A stretch of 64,000 bases of DNA from positions 16,903,733 through 16,967,732 of the forward strand of contig NC_132973.1 in NCBI RefSeq assembly GCF_047496725.1. The letters run 5' to 3'. The notes under the pieces were generated by a model. It did no database searches, was not told the DNA's origin, and was given only the letters and a program-made list of their open reading frames with translations. Positions 55,153-64,000 of this stretch are shown here, piece by piece. Both the position numbers and the translations under genes were made by a program. The DNA comes from Anoplolepis gracilipes (Eukaryota > Arthropoda > Insecta > Hymenoptera > Formicidae). The first letter of the stretch is position 1. Each line of letters starts with the position of its first letter.

Positions 55153-56885
55153 AACTTTTGAATAGTTTAGTATCGCATAAACTACAACGCCTTCGGTAGT
55201 GCCATGAATTCTGTAGTGCAATTTTTACAAAATCGTGAAATTGGTTTACCAAAGACTTATGCAAGATCGTTAAAACTGTTTTTCGAGATCCGTGACGATA
55301 TAGATTTTTTATGTGATGTGGTCGATGAAAATACCGATATAGAACTTATGCAATTTGAAGATCCTGTTGTTGTGGAAATAAAGTATCTTCGAAAAGAGAG
55401 GCTGCTACAGATAAAAAAAGAAAGAAGGATAGACTTTTTAGAAGAAAGAAGAAAGCGACTTGTACATAACTCATTTAATACACACACACATGTGTTGAAA
55501 AAAAACTGAAAAAGGCTCAAAGAATCTTTTATCTATCGTCTTTGTTTGCGGAAACTCTTTGGTGAGCTTCCGTATGAGGTGTGGGAGACAGAGGAACCGT
55601 GGCTCCCCGAAATTCTGCAGGAGGACTCCAGGTCGTCAGATGAGAGAGACTCCGAATAGATTGTGAGTATTTATAATTTTTATCAATTTAGAAAATATTT
55701 TTAAAGTACTAATAAAAATGTTTTTTTTTCCTGTTACAGACGCAGCTATGACGAGTTCCCATGGCGCATCGCCCCTACAGATTTTTAATTTTTTAAATTT
55801 TCTACTATAATTTTAATTCTTTTTTATATTTTTATATTTAAACATATAACTATTTTAATTTTGCAAATTTTCTATTACAATTTCTATTCTTTTTTAATTT
55901 TAAAACACACACACACACACACACTTTATATGTATACACATACACACTTTTTAAATAAAATTTATGTTAAACTTATATATATTTATTACTTATCCACCTT
56001 CATCATCTATCCCATCCTTCTTCCTCTGTATTAGATATAATTAGATAATAAGATAACATTTAACATTATAAAAAACTTAACATGCAAAAATTATCTTTTT
56101 TCTCGCGTACGCCTTAGCCTCCGTCTTATCGCGCCTCCGCTATCCTCCTTCCTCTCTATTCTTTCTCTCGCACCCCATAACACGCTCTCCTTCTCGCTAT
56201 CCTTCTTCCTCTCTATTCTTTTCTCTCGCACCCATATCTCCATTTCCTACCATCATGCTCTCCTTTTCTTACCATCATGCCCTCCTTTTCCTATCATCAT
56301 GCACTCTCTTGTCATACACATACAGCGCTTTCCTTCTCACACCACGTCATACTCTCCTTGTCCTACGCTATATAGAACGCCTATATCACCGTCTCCCTCT
56401 AACGCGTTGCGAACGCCTATAGCACCTTCTCCCTCTACCGCGTTGCGAACGTCTATCGCACCTTCTCCCTCTACCGCGTTGCGAACGTCTATCGCACCGT
56501 CTCCCTCTACCACGTTGCGAACGTAATTATTTATTGCAAATATACATTATGGATAAACAGAGTGGGGTGATTATTTTATCTATAACAGTTGACATTCCTC
56601 TCTCACCATCAGACCTCCGCAGTCAGTCGGAGAGGACACTCCCTCCACGTGCGGAACCATATGTATGCCTTCCCCCCTCCCCCTCTCAATCAGGGGGGTG
56701 TTTGGTACCAACCTTACCCCTTAACCTGGGGGGGACATTTGGTACATCCCCCTTCCCCTCAGTCTAGGGGGACATTTGGCCTCCTCCCCGGTCAGTACGG
56801 GAGGCGAGGTACCTCGCCTCGTCTCCTCCCCGCTTACCTCACCCCCCTCAGATCCCTGGATTAGAACTCTCTTATCCTATCTACT
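55153..56885. repeat. E3 right terminal inverted repeat
   Basis: Inverse of 51043-52773 with the same gene content. It ends CTACT at 56881-56885, followed by the TATATA duplication and then E1 DNA leading into the polymerase stop codon. Confidence 0.9.
55204..55509 (+). CDS. MNSVV family small protein, intact, E3 right copy
   Basis: Encodes the same 101 residues as the left copy. Downstream, in a different frame, is a segment with YRLCLRKLFGELPYEVWETE, which resembles the LRRLFGEEPY exon of the MSQV gene. The MNSVV gene and that exon may belong to one alternatively spliced unit. The promoter would lie at the inner TIR edge ('gcgatactaaactattcaaa' region). Confidence 0.65.
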   Translation: MNSVVQFLQNREIGLPKTYARSLKLFFEIRDDIDFLCDVVDENTDIELMQFEDPVVVEIKYLRKERLLQIKKERRIDFLEERRKRLVHNSFNTHTHVLKKN

Positions 56886-56901
56886 TATATACACTTTTTT
56901 C

Positions 56902-59900
56902 TTTTTACAACGGTATTCTGTAATGCCCCCATGGTAGCGTATCGATATTTTTAGGTATTAAATACCGTTTATCATCGTGTGGACTTAAAGCAATTTTTTT
57001 CTGCCGCGTGGTATATACTTTATGCATTTTTGATCTTATAGTCGATTGCTGTCGCGTCATTTTAATTCCTTCGTTCAGACACTGCATGTAATCGTCAAAT
57101 GTTATCATTTTCGCGACAACGTTATTCTTGACACCTTTTACCTTTTACGTATTCTTTTTACCATCTACTTTTAGCGCATATATTTTTGCTCTAAGCCCGA
57201 CAAATTCTGTCATTATCATACCGTTGTTTTCATCCTTCATCAGACCCGGTACCTTTTTATTCACGAGCGGTATACCGTACGCATTGTCTATCGCATAGTC
57301 GCTCGTGTCGAACTTGCCGATGTCGCGTTTCATATTCTCGTACACGTCTTCGCACTCAATGTGATATATGAAACTATCCGTGTCGGTGTACATGACTTTA
57401 CATTTTTCTTTATACATTGGAATCATGTAATCGTGATAAAATTCGTACAAACACATCTTGGATACATCAAGTATACACATACCTACATAGATTTGGTTTG
57501 TAAAACTTCACCTCGAGTCTACGCAATTCCACAGCGATTAAATTTTCCGAAAAAACACTCCTGCTATTAAAATTTGGTTTCGCGATCATCGCCTCTGCGC
57601 CTATCGTCCCATTTTGTTATAAGTTTAACATCTACGCGATTGCGCACATTTTCCATCGTTTTGCCAAAAACTGCATTATTCATTAATTTGTATAAATTCT
57701 TTTCAAAATCATTTTTCGCCATTGTTCTAAATTGCGTGTTTAATTCAATATATGTACGTAACCATGGAGATTGCGCGAATTGTAATATGCGATGAATTTT
57801 TGTAACGCGAAGACCGTGTCGCATACATTGCTGCAGATTGCGGTAGTGTATTACGTATCGTTTCTTATCGTATAAGGTTGCGAGCAACTTGTTCTCTCGC
57901 CTGCCGGGTGGTTTGTTACGTGTCGGACAAAACGGTAAGTAAGTATGTGCGTCGTGAAGATGTTGCGGGTACTCGAGATCGACTTCGAGGATATAGCCTG
58001 TAGGCGAATTGGACGCGATCGATGATAGATCAAAATTGGATATATTGTCGACCCATTGAAAATTAGCGTAAGGCAAAGGTTGACACATTGCCCATCCGTA
58101 TAAATTATTTACATCGAAATACATTAGATACGATGACGGTTTCAATGGGTCGTATGACTGCATGTGCTTGTTATTAGCATGCGCGTATCTGTTGGAACAT
58201 TGACTCAAACCACCACGTATATCTCGTTCTATAAACATTTTCATATCGATGTCAGTGAGCAATTCAAACTTAATGTTTGTATGCTTCAACATGGCATCCC
58301 ACGTGTATCCGGGAAGAGTATAGTAATGCGCAGGATCGAGCAACTCTTGATACAATTGTCACGAAAATTTTTAAAAACATCGACTAACAAGACAATTTTT
58401 AAATATAGATCGCTATATTCGCCTAGCGTTCTAATGGAGAATCGGTTCCAAACAGTCTCGGCGTGCGCGTAATCGTTCTCGGATACTGTTATCGGTCAAG
58501 AAACTGTAAAATAATTCGCGCGGAGGTAAACATGTATCGTGCAATTTATCTACACAATCGATATATTCGTACGGAAAGACACCTTTTCGCGTTAACAAAT
58601 CAAAGTCTTCTACACGCAAATTTTCATATTCAGATTGTAAAATTTTTAATTTATCTTTACTGAGAAAAGATGCTAATTTGTTGAGACTTGTTGTGAGAAA
58701 TTTAAAAAAATCGATGAAACGTAATTTAATGTAATTTCGCGAATTGTCTTCCGTAAGTTTAACATCTTTCGTAAATGAAATGTATTTTTCTTTAGTTATC
58801 GGAAGTAGATCGATTCTTCCTTCGAACGCTGTGGCTATTTCCTCGATGATAAAATGTGAATCGTAACCGGATAAATTGTGGAAAATAATTGGAATATAAA
58901 AGGATTCCTTATAATTTAGATTGCAATTTGAATGCGCGGGACCTCTGTACCGTCCAGTGAGGTGACAATGATCGTGTACACGCGTATCGTCTTCCACGAA
59001 TGGTTTCTCACATATATGACATTGAGTAGCGCTGTTAAACTTTTCCAATTCTTCACGCGTCAAATTTATCATGGGAAGATTTGTAGATAAAATTGTTTTC
59101 ACGCGCGTTGCTAAATTTTTAAATTCTTCAGCAAACCATGCAATGCAATTATTATCCCGACATGAATGATACGCGGATAACGATTTGTACGAGCAATGTA
59201 CATAATAAGCGATACTAAACACTTGATGATGCTGGTATAAATTTTTTTCTGCTTCTTCTTTGTCCGTCTTTCTCAAAACACATTCCAGGTCGGCATACAC
59301 GACGAAAGGAACCTGCTCCTTCCTGTTATAGTTGTTAAAAGCTAATCACTTATCTTTATCGCTCGGTAATCGAATAGCACAGTTATTCATCTTCCCACAG
59401 TCTACAGTATGTAACTGTAGTTTCTCATTCGAATAAAAATAATGTAGACAACTATAAAAAATAAAAATAATAATTATATATATATTTTAACGTCTATAAA
59501 ATAGGAATAATAATTATATATTTATTTTGAAAAAAATCAATAATAGTAAATATACATACCGATCGCAGATATATTTTTGTCCATTGAGTTGCGAACTCAC
59601 GAGTCGGGATAAATTCTTGATCCACGCGAAATGTCCGATATCTTGCGCATCTTGAATGTAGAGCAAATTGGCGTGCTTGTCCCTCTTTTGCTCCGAAAGA
59701 CGAACAGGAACAATATTTTCGTTTTCGATGGTATACACATTGATTGAAATATTGTTGTTAATTTCAAACTTTTTAATTTGATTAAGAGTCACTGGAAACT
59801 CAATGTCTCGAAGATTTAGCACATCTGTATAACGCGGGTACGATAATTCTCGTTCAACGATTCTTTCAGCGGGGTACATAGCAGCAGTCACTGTCCATGC

Positions 59901-60623
59901 AAAACATGCATTGTCTTTGGATCGCACGTTAACTACCGCTCATTTCATCATTATCTTTCGCAGTAATATAATATGAAATCCCGCACGCATAGGATTATAT
60001 TTATTTATATTTACAGTCAAATTAAGTATACGCGATAATGCCCACCCACTATCACGTTCTTGAAATTCTTCGAGAGATGCTAAAGTGGGCTCGATAACAC
60101 GTTGCTCGTACCATTCGCGTAAATCAGATGTACGAAAGAGTTCACAGTTTTTTGTACTTACACTTTTATTGTCGTGCTTTTCACCCGCCACAAACTCACC
60201 GTTAAACACAGTATTCACTTTCACACTGCAGTGTGTTTTGATTGCGTCTCGCACATGTTCGAGCACGATATCACTCGCGTCTTCGAGAAACTGGCGAGGT
60301 TCGATATAATTGATATTGATTATCGCACCAGTCGATATATGGTTCTCGAACGCTGTATCAATTTCTCGCCAAAATAGTGCAGCTTGATGCGCGCTGTGTC
60401 CGGCACCCACGTGTACGAAACGTTTGCGCAACGCATTTTTCAGTCCTTCGAGTCGCGCGATCTTTGCGATCAACAATTGTTGATATCCGATCGATATTCG
60501 CGGTCGTTTAATTCGACTCTGTTCTTTCAACGACTTGATATAATCATCGCATCGCACCTCCCACGCAAAGTACTCCTCCACCGAATTTATCAAGGTGGAT
60601 TGATGTATTAAAACCTGCTCCAT
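56902..60623 (-). pseudogene. Protein-primed DNA polymerase B, full-length but broken (E1)
   Basis: Order from the 5' end: a terminal-protein-like region (EEYFAWEVRCDDYIKSLKEQ), FQERDSGWALSRILNLTVNI, a TGA near 59940, and DNACFAWTVTAAMYPAER. An intron (about 59565-59452) with GT/AG ends splits the CDR/CLHYF segment. Next come a stop near 59343, exonuclease I in VVYADLECVL, an endonuclease VII-like motif (CHICEKPF, DHCHLTGRYRG), exonuclease II HNLSGYDSHFI, a frameshift near 58430, and motif A (YFDVNNLYGWAM). Motif B (NLYKLMNNAVFGKTMEN), a break near 57560, motif C (MYTDTDSFIY) and a break near 57144 follow, ending in KNIDTLPWGHYRIPL. It would replicate linear DNA from protein-primed ends. Confidence 0.87.
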
Positions 60624-61440
60624 TTTTTACATATAAGGTACACTCGCGCAAGCTTCGACAATAATGGCGAGATGTGACTCTCTGTTCTGATTTATATCTA
60701 ATCGTTATATTCTTTTCGCGTTGCGAAACGTTATTCTTTCGTGTAAACATACGTCATTTCTATAATATCATATCTCTTTATCTCACACATATTTCATGGT
60801 AATGTAATATAATATGACATCCTGTACGCGTAGGGTTATATTTATTATTTATATTTATAGTCAAATATACATGATAATGCCCAGCCACTATGCGAAACGT
60901 TATTCTTTAGCGGAAACATTCGTACTGTCGGCGCGTTATTCTTTAGCGCAAACATTCGTACTATAGGCGCGTTATTCTTTAGCGCAAACATCCGTACTGT
61001 CGACGTTCTGTTTATGTTATCATTTAGCAAAAATTTTATCTCACGCTTTGTCGTATACATTTGTAACCGAATATTTCAATCATCATATACATTTGAATAT
61101 TTGAATCGATTTCATCATACGGCAGCCACACACGGCGCTCAAGAAAGCACGTGGGGACGCGATTTTTAGAAGCCTTACATTGGTGCTTGCAAAATTACGT
61201 CAGAAATACTCTTCTCCTCATTACGTTTTGCGATATTACTAGCAGCTTTACATTGGCACTTGCAAAATTACGTCAGAAATACTTCCCTCCTCATTACGTT
61301 TTGCGATATTACTCGCAGTCTTACATTGGCGCTTGCAAAATTACGTCACAAATACTTCCTCCTCATTACGTTTTGCGATATTACAAATTGCTCGCAGTAC
61401 TTTGAATAGTTTAGTATCGCATCAGTTGTTCATGCATAAG
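60624..61440. repeat. E1 divergent intergenic region with two tandem arrays
   Basis: 60899-61012 has three to four copies of a 36-39-bp unit 'gttattctttagcgcaaaca' plus 'ttcgtactgtcggcgc'. 61171-61390 has three copies of about 72 bp containing 'gcttgcaaaattacgtcaga' and 'tcattacgttttgcgatatt'. It separates the leftward polymerase from the rightward MNFY gene, the same position as the E2 repeats (25015-25972), but the sequences are unrelated. Part of it (60840-61430) is inverted relative to 5090-5430. Confidence 0.7.
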
Positions 61441-61479
61441 GTTGTGCTAAAAAAAATGTACACAAAAGAAACCAACAAG

Positions 61480-62181
61480 ATGAATTTTTACATTCCGATT
61501 GAGAACGGTGAAATTCAATCAAAGAAAATGTAAGTTTCATTTATTTTCTAAATATTATTTTCTAAATATTATTTTTTAATATATTTTAATATTTTATATA
61601 GCGTTTCATCTCGTCGTGCGGTTTGCATACTTGGGAGAAGGTATACCTTAACCCCGACATCTTACAAATATTTGGAGATTGGAATAAGCGTTGGAGCTAT
61701 GTCTTATGTGGAATTGATACTTGGTGACAACCGAGGCAATCGATTAGTATTGCCTATCGTACTCTGGCACTCATTGATGCAGAAACGTACAGACATTGAA
61801 CGACATGTACAATCAACTGAAAGTCAACCATTATGGATCTGCGATCTATCTATTCAAATGATTAAATTAAACGGATCGAGGATTATTAAATTAACATTAT
61901 CTAATAAGTCTTTGTACATGCAACCTCAAACATTATTACATTTATTCGATTTTGAAGATTGTATCGATCATATGCATTCATGGTTGTGTCAAAATACACA
62001 TCTCGTGAATGAAAAGTTTAAACAATTTTGTAACGTTTTGCAACGTAACAATATTACTAATGTAAATGATACTGTGAAAGCGATTCGCGAGAGTGACGCG
62101 TTCGATAGTGGATCACTCGTAGATTGCGAATTGTTGGCGTGTGCTATAAATGATATACTTTATGATACTTGTAACAAATAA
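61480..62181 (+). CDS. Two-exon MN(F/Y)Y gene, intact, E1 copy
   Basis: Exon one (61480-61529) encodes MNFYIPIENGEIQSKK. The intron 61530-61601 has GTAAGT and 'atatag' ends. Exon two (61602-62181) opens in frame with VSSRRAVCILGRRYTLTPTS and continues through YLEIGISVGAMSYVELILGD, VLPIVLWHSLMQKRTDIERH, WICDLSIQMIKLNGSRIIKL and VDCELLACAINDILYD, about 209 residues in all. No enzyme motif is visible. The alternating strands and helices could suit a small nucleic-acid-binding fold, but that is a guess. The conserved intron in E2 supports a real spliced gene. Confidence 0.72.
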
Positions 62182-62511
62182 AAAAATAAAAAATTATTAA
62201 CATTAATGTTTCTCTTCACACTATTTTATTCTTCTACGACTCTTCCTCCTCCTCGCGCTATCTTAGTCTCAGTCAAACAAAGACGTATACCTTTCATTGG
62301 ATCATATGCATAGTCTATTTAGAAAGAGATACTCTATTTAGAAAGAGATGAGATATGAGATCTCGTGTTATATATTTGAGATAAATGCGCGTGGCGCGTG
62401 GTTAGTTTTTTCTCTAAGAAAAAGTTTATTACGTGTTCGTGTCGCGAGTAAATCTATGCATTGTGCTCGTGTCGCGAGTAAATCTGTGCATTGTGCTTGT
62501 GTCTTCCGAAT

Positions 62512-63047
62512 ATGGATGAAAATAATGGTGATGATTATTTAATGATCATTTCTGACGAAGAGGAATCGGACATTGAAGTGCCACTCTTAGAACTATCTAG
62601 TGATGATGATGAAAATAATGACAATATTGGAAATATCGGTTTAGATGATATTGAAAATAATGATAATAATATGGACAATTCTGACGAAGAGGGATTGGAC
62701 ATTGAAGTGCCACCCTTAGAGGACAGTGATTATGAGAGTGACGAAAGTGTTTTTGTCACTTTCACTTTGTGAGGAAAGAATCTATCGTGATATAGACTTA
62801 CCGGAAATTAATTCATATGATGGACTAAAAAGGATGTGTTGCATATATTTTTATTGTGCAACTATAGATGGCACATACTTCTGCGCATCATGTTTTATGA
62901 GTGGCGGAACTTTTTGATGAGATTCGTGCTGTGCGGGAACACTCAATTAATATTTTTTCATTAATTCTCGGACTATTTTGTAGCGAGTGTCGAAATCCAT
63001 TATATCAAATATTACCTTGTAATATGTGTCCCATTTGTATAACTTAA
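62512..63047 (+). pseudogene. Acidic protein with C-terminal Cys-rich tail, E1 copy
   Basis: MDENNGDDYLMIISDEEESD begins an Asp/Glu/Asn-rich stretch with two repeats of DIEVPLLE type. The frame ends at 62772, and the next part (RIYRDIDLPEINSYDGLKRM, TYFCASCF) is in another frame to 62917. The end (CSECRNPLYQILPCNMCPIC) is in a third. The E2 homologue shows the same acidic-to-Cys layout with different acidic sequence. A CxxC-CxxCPxC zinc site is likely. The region 62182-62511 between this and the MNFY gene holds short repeats ('cgtgtcgcgagtaaatct') and no gene. Confidence 0.6.
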
Positions 63048-63059
63048 GACTTGTGTGTG

Positions 63060-64000
63060 AATACTACAAAAACTATTATTGTGTAAGTGTCGCACATACA
63101 CCGAGGACTTATGTGTGAAAACATCAAAAACTATTATTGTTACGCATGGGTGCGTGATGTTCCGGGGTCTGAGATCTCGACGTGGAGTATCAGCATTTAT
63201 ACGTGGATATATTCGGCCTCCGCATGCTATTCGAAGAGGAGCCCCTCGTAATGTAAGTATGCGCAAATTTTAAATATTTTTAAAAGTACTAATAAAAAAT
63301 GTTCTTTCCTGTTACAGACGCAACTACTGGGAGCGCCCCTGGCGCCTCGCCCCAACAAACTTAGTTTTTTAAAATTTTTATATCTTTTATATTTTTAAAA
63401 ATTTTTATATCTTTTTAAATATTTAATTTTAAATCACACACACACACACACACACACACTTTTTATGTATACACATACACACTTTTTAAATAAAAATGTA
63501 TGTTAAACTTATATATATTTATTACTTATTTCCACCTTCATCATCTATCCCATCCTTCTACCACTGTTTTAGATATAATTAGATAATAAGATATATAATA
63601 AGATAACATTTAACATTCTAAAAAAAACTTAACTACATACAAAAATTATCTTTTTCTCGCGTACGCCTTAGCCTCCGCTATCCTCCTTCCTCTCTATTCT
63701 TTCTCTCGCACCCTATAACACGCTCTCCTTCTCGCTATCCTCCTTTCTCTCTATTCTTTCTCTCGCACCCCATAACACGCTCTCCTTCTCGCTATCCTCC
63801 TTTCTCTCTATTCTTTCTCTCGCACCCATATCTCCTTTTCCTACCATCATGCTCTCCTTTTTCCTACCATCATACTCTCCTTGTTCTACGCTATATAGAA
63901 CGCCTATAGCACCGTCTCCCTCTAACGCGTTGCGAACGCCTATAACACCGTCTCCCTCTACCGCGTTGCGAACGTCTATAGCACCGTCTCTCTCTACCGC
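63060..64000. repeat. E1 right terminal inverted repeat (truncated by the window)
   Basis: Inverse of about 2441-3660. It contains the last exons of the TIR-borne gene, a GT/CA microsatellite (63437-63461), the purine/pyrimidine minisatellite (63670-63850) and the start of the 36-bp array. The terminus and right target duplication are outside. Confidence 0.85.
63170..63372 (+). pseudogene. TIR-borne gene, 3' exons only (E1 right copy)
   Basis: 63175-63252 reads YVDIFGLRMLFEEEPLV and ends at a GTAAGT donor. After the intron (acceptor 'ctgttacag' ending 63317) the last exon 63318-63372 encodes RNYWERPWRLAPTNLVF and a stop, in phase. No MSQV exon is present on this side: its place is taken by the MNFY and acidic genes. 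This copy gives the clearest view of the conserved C-terminus. Confidence 0.55.

Larger units (their letters stand above)
51043..56885. mobile_element. E3: internally deleted Polinton derivative, 5,843 bp
   Basis: It starts AGTAGATAGGATAAGAGAG and ends with the inverse, flanked by TATATA at 51037-51042 and 56886-56891. TIRs of about 1.73 kb carry the MNSVV gene. The 2.4 kb core holds only remnants: PTFVDLQGF-family pieces, the last 11 codons of a capsid gene, and subterminal-type repeats. It has no integrase or polymerase, so it must have been mobilised in trans. It lies between the E1 integrase stop and the E1 polymerase stop. Confidence 0.9.
2058..64000. mobile_element. E1: outer Polinton/Maverick-type (adintovirus-like) element, right end outside the window
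   Basis: The left terminus begins AGTAGATATATATAGAGAG, matching the starts of E3 (AGTAGATAGGATAAGAGAG) and E2 (AGTAGTGATATAATGAGG). Window position 64000 corresponds to about 2441 of the left TIR in inverted orientation, so roughly 380 bp are missing on the right. Subtracting the 36.8 kb foldback insertion and the 5.8 kb E3 leaves about 19.6 kb, the usual Polinton size. The gene set is integrase, protein-primed PolB, packaging ATPase, capsid, penton and PLA2-protease. Nearly all genes carry stops or frameshifts, so the copy looks dead. Polinton versus adintovirus is a naming question that sequence alone does not settle. Confidence 0.88.

Overview
The window looks like eukaryotic nuclear DNA from an insect, most likely a hymenopteran such as an ant (inference from AT-rich spacers, GT-AG introns, P-element, Penelope and MITE content, and arthropod-style Polinton proteins). 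I see no ordinary host gene. Apart from about 2 kb of AT-rich flank at the left, almost everything is nested mobile DNA.

Layout. E1 is a Polinton/Maverick (adintovirus-like) element of about 19.6 kb own sequence. It starts at 2058 and its right end lies just beyond 64000. It encodes a retroviral-type integrase with chromodomain, a protein-primed family B DNA polymerase, a packaging ATPase, a major capsid protein, a penton-like protein and a PLA2/adenain-type protease, plus several conserved proteins of unknown role. Most are broken. E1 is interrupted twice. First, a 36.8 kb insertion (13879-50715) splits the integrase gene and is flanked by a candidate 7-bp target duplication. Its ends are inverted arrays of a 15/17-bp minisatellite, and its body is a 17.3 kb near-perfect palindrome (30454-47797). 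Each palindrome arm carries the same P-element (THAP9-like) with an 8-bp target duplication, a Penelope fragment, a hAT-like MITE and smaller MITEs. Second, E3 (51043-56885) is a 5.8 kb internally deleted Polinton relative sitting between E1's integrase and polymerase, with a perfect 6-bp duplication TATATA. A further Polinton, E2 (14086-30145, 16.06 kb), sits inside the left minisatellite arm of the foldback, with a perfect 6-bp duplication GACCAC and 2.06 kb terminal inverted repeats (TIRs).

How the genes fit together. In E1 and E2 the capsid protein, a 59-residue protein, the penton and the PLA2-protease read leftward. The packaging ATPase, a roughly 360-residue conserved protein and a coiled-coil protein read rightward. 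Integrase (rightward) and polymerase (leftward) converge. E2 has lost the integrase, the polymerase catalytic half and the ATPase Walker A segment, but keeps intact capsid and 363-residue ORFs. E3 keeps little besides its TIRs.

The least familiar feature is a set of small, partly spliced genes in or next to the TIRs: one starting MSQV and ending near PWRLAPT, one starting MNSVV, a two-exon MN(F/Y)Y gene, and an acidic Cys-rich protein. Which of them lies inside the TIR differs between E1, E2 and E3, as if TIR boundaries move and capture genes.
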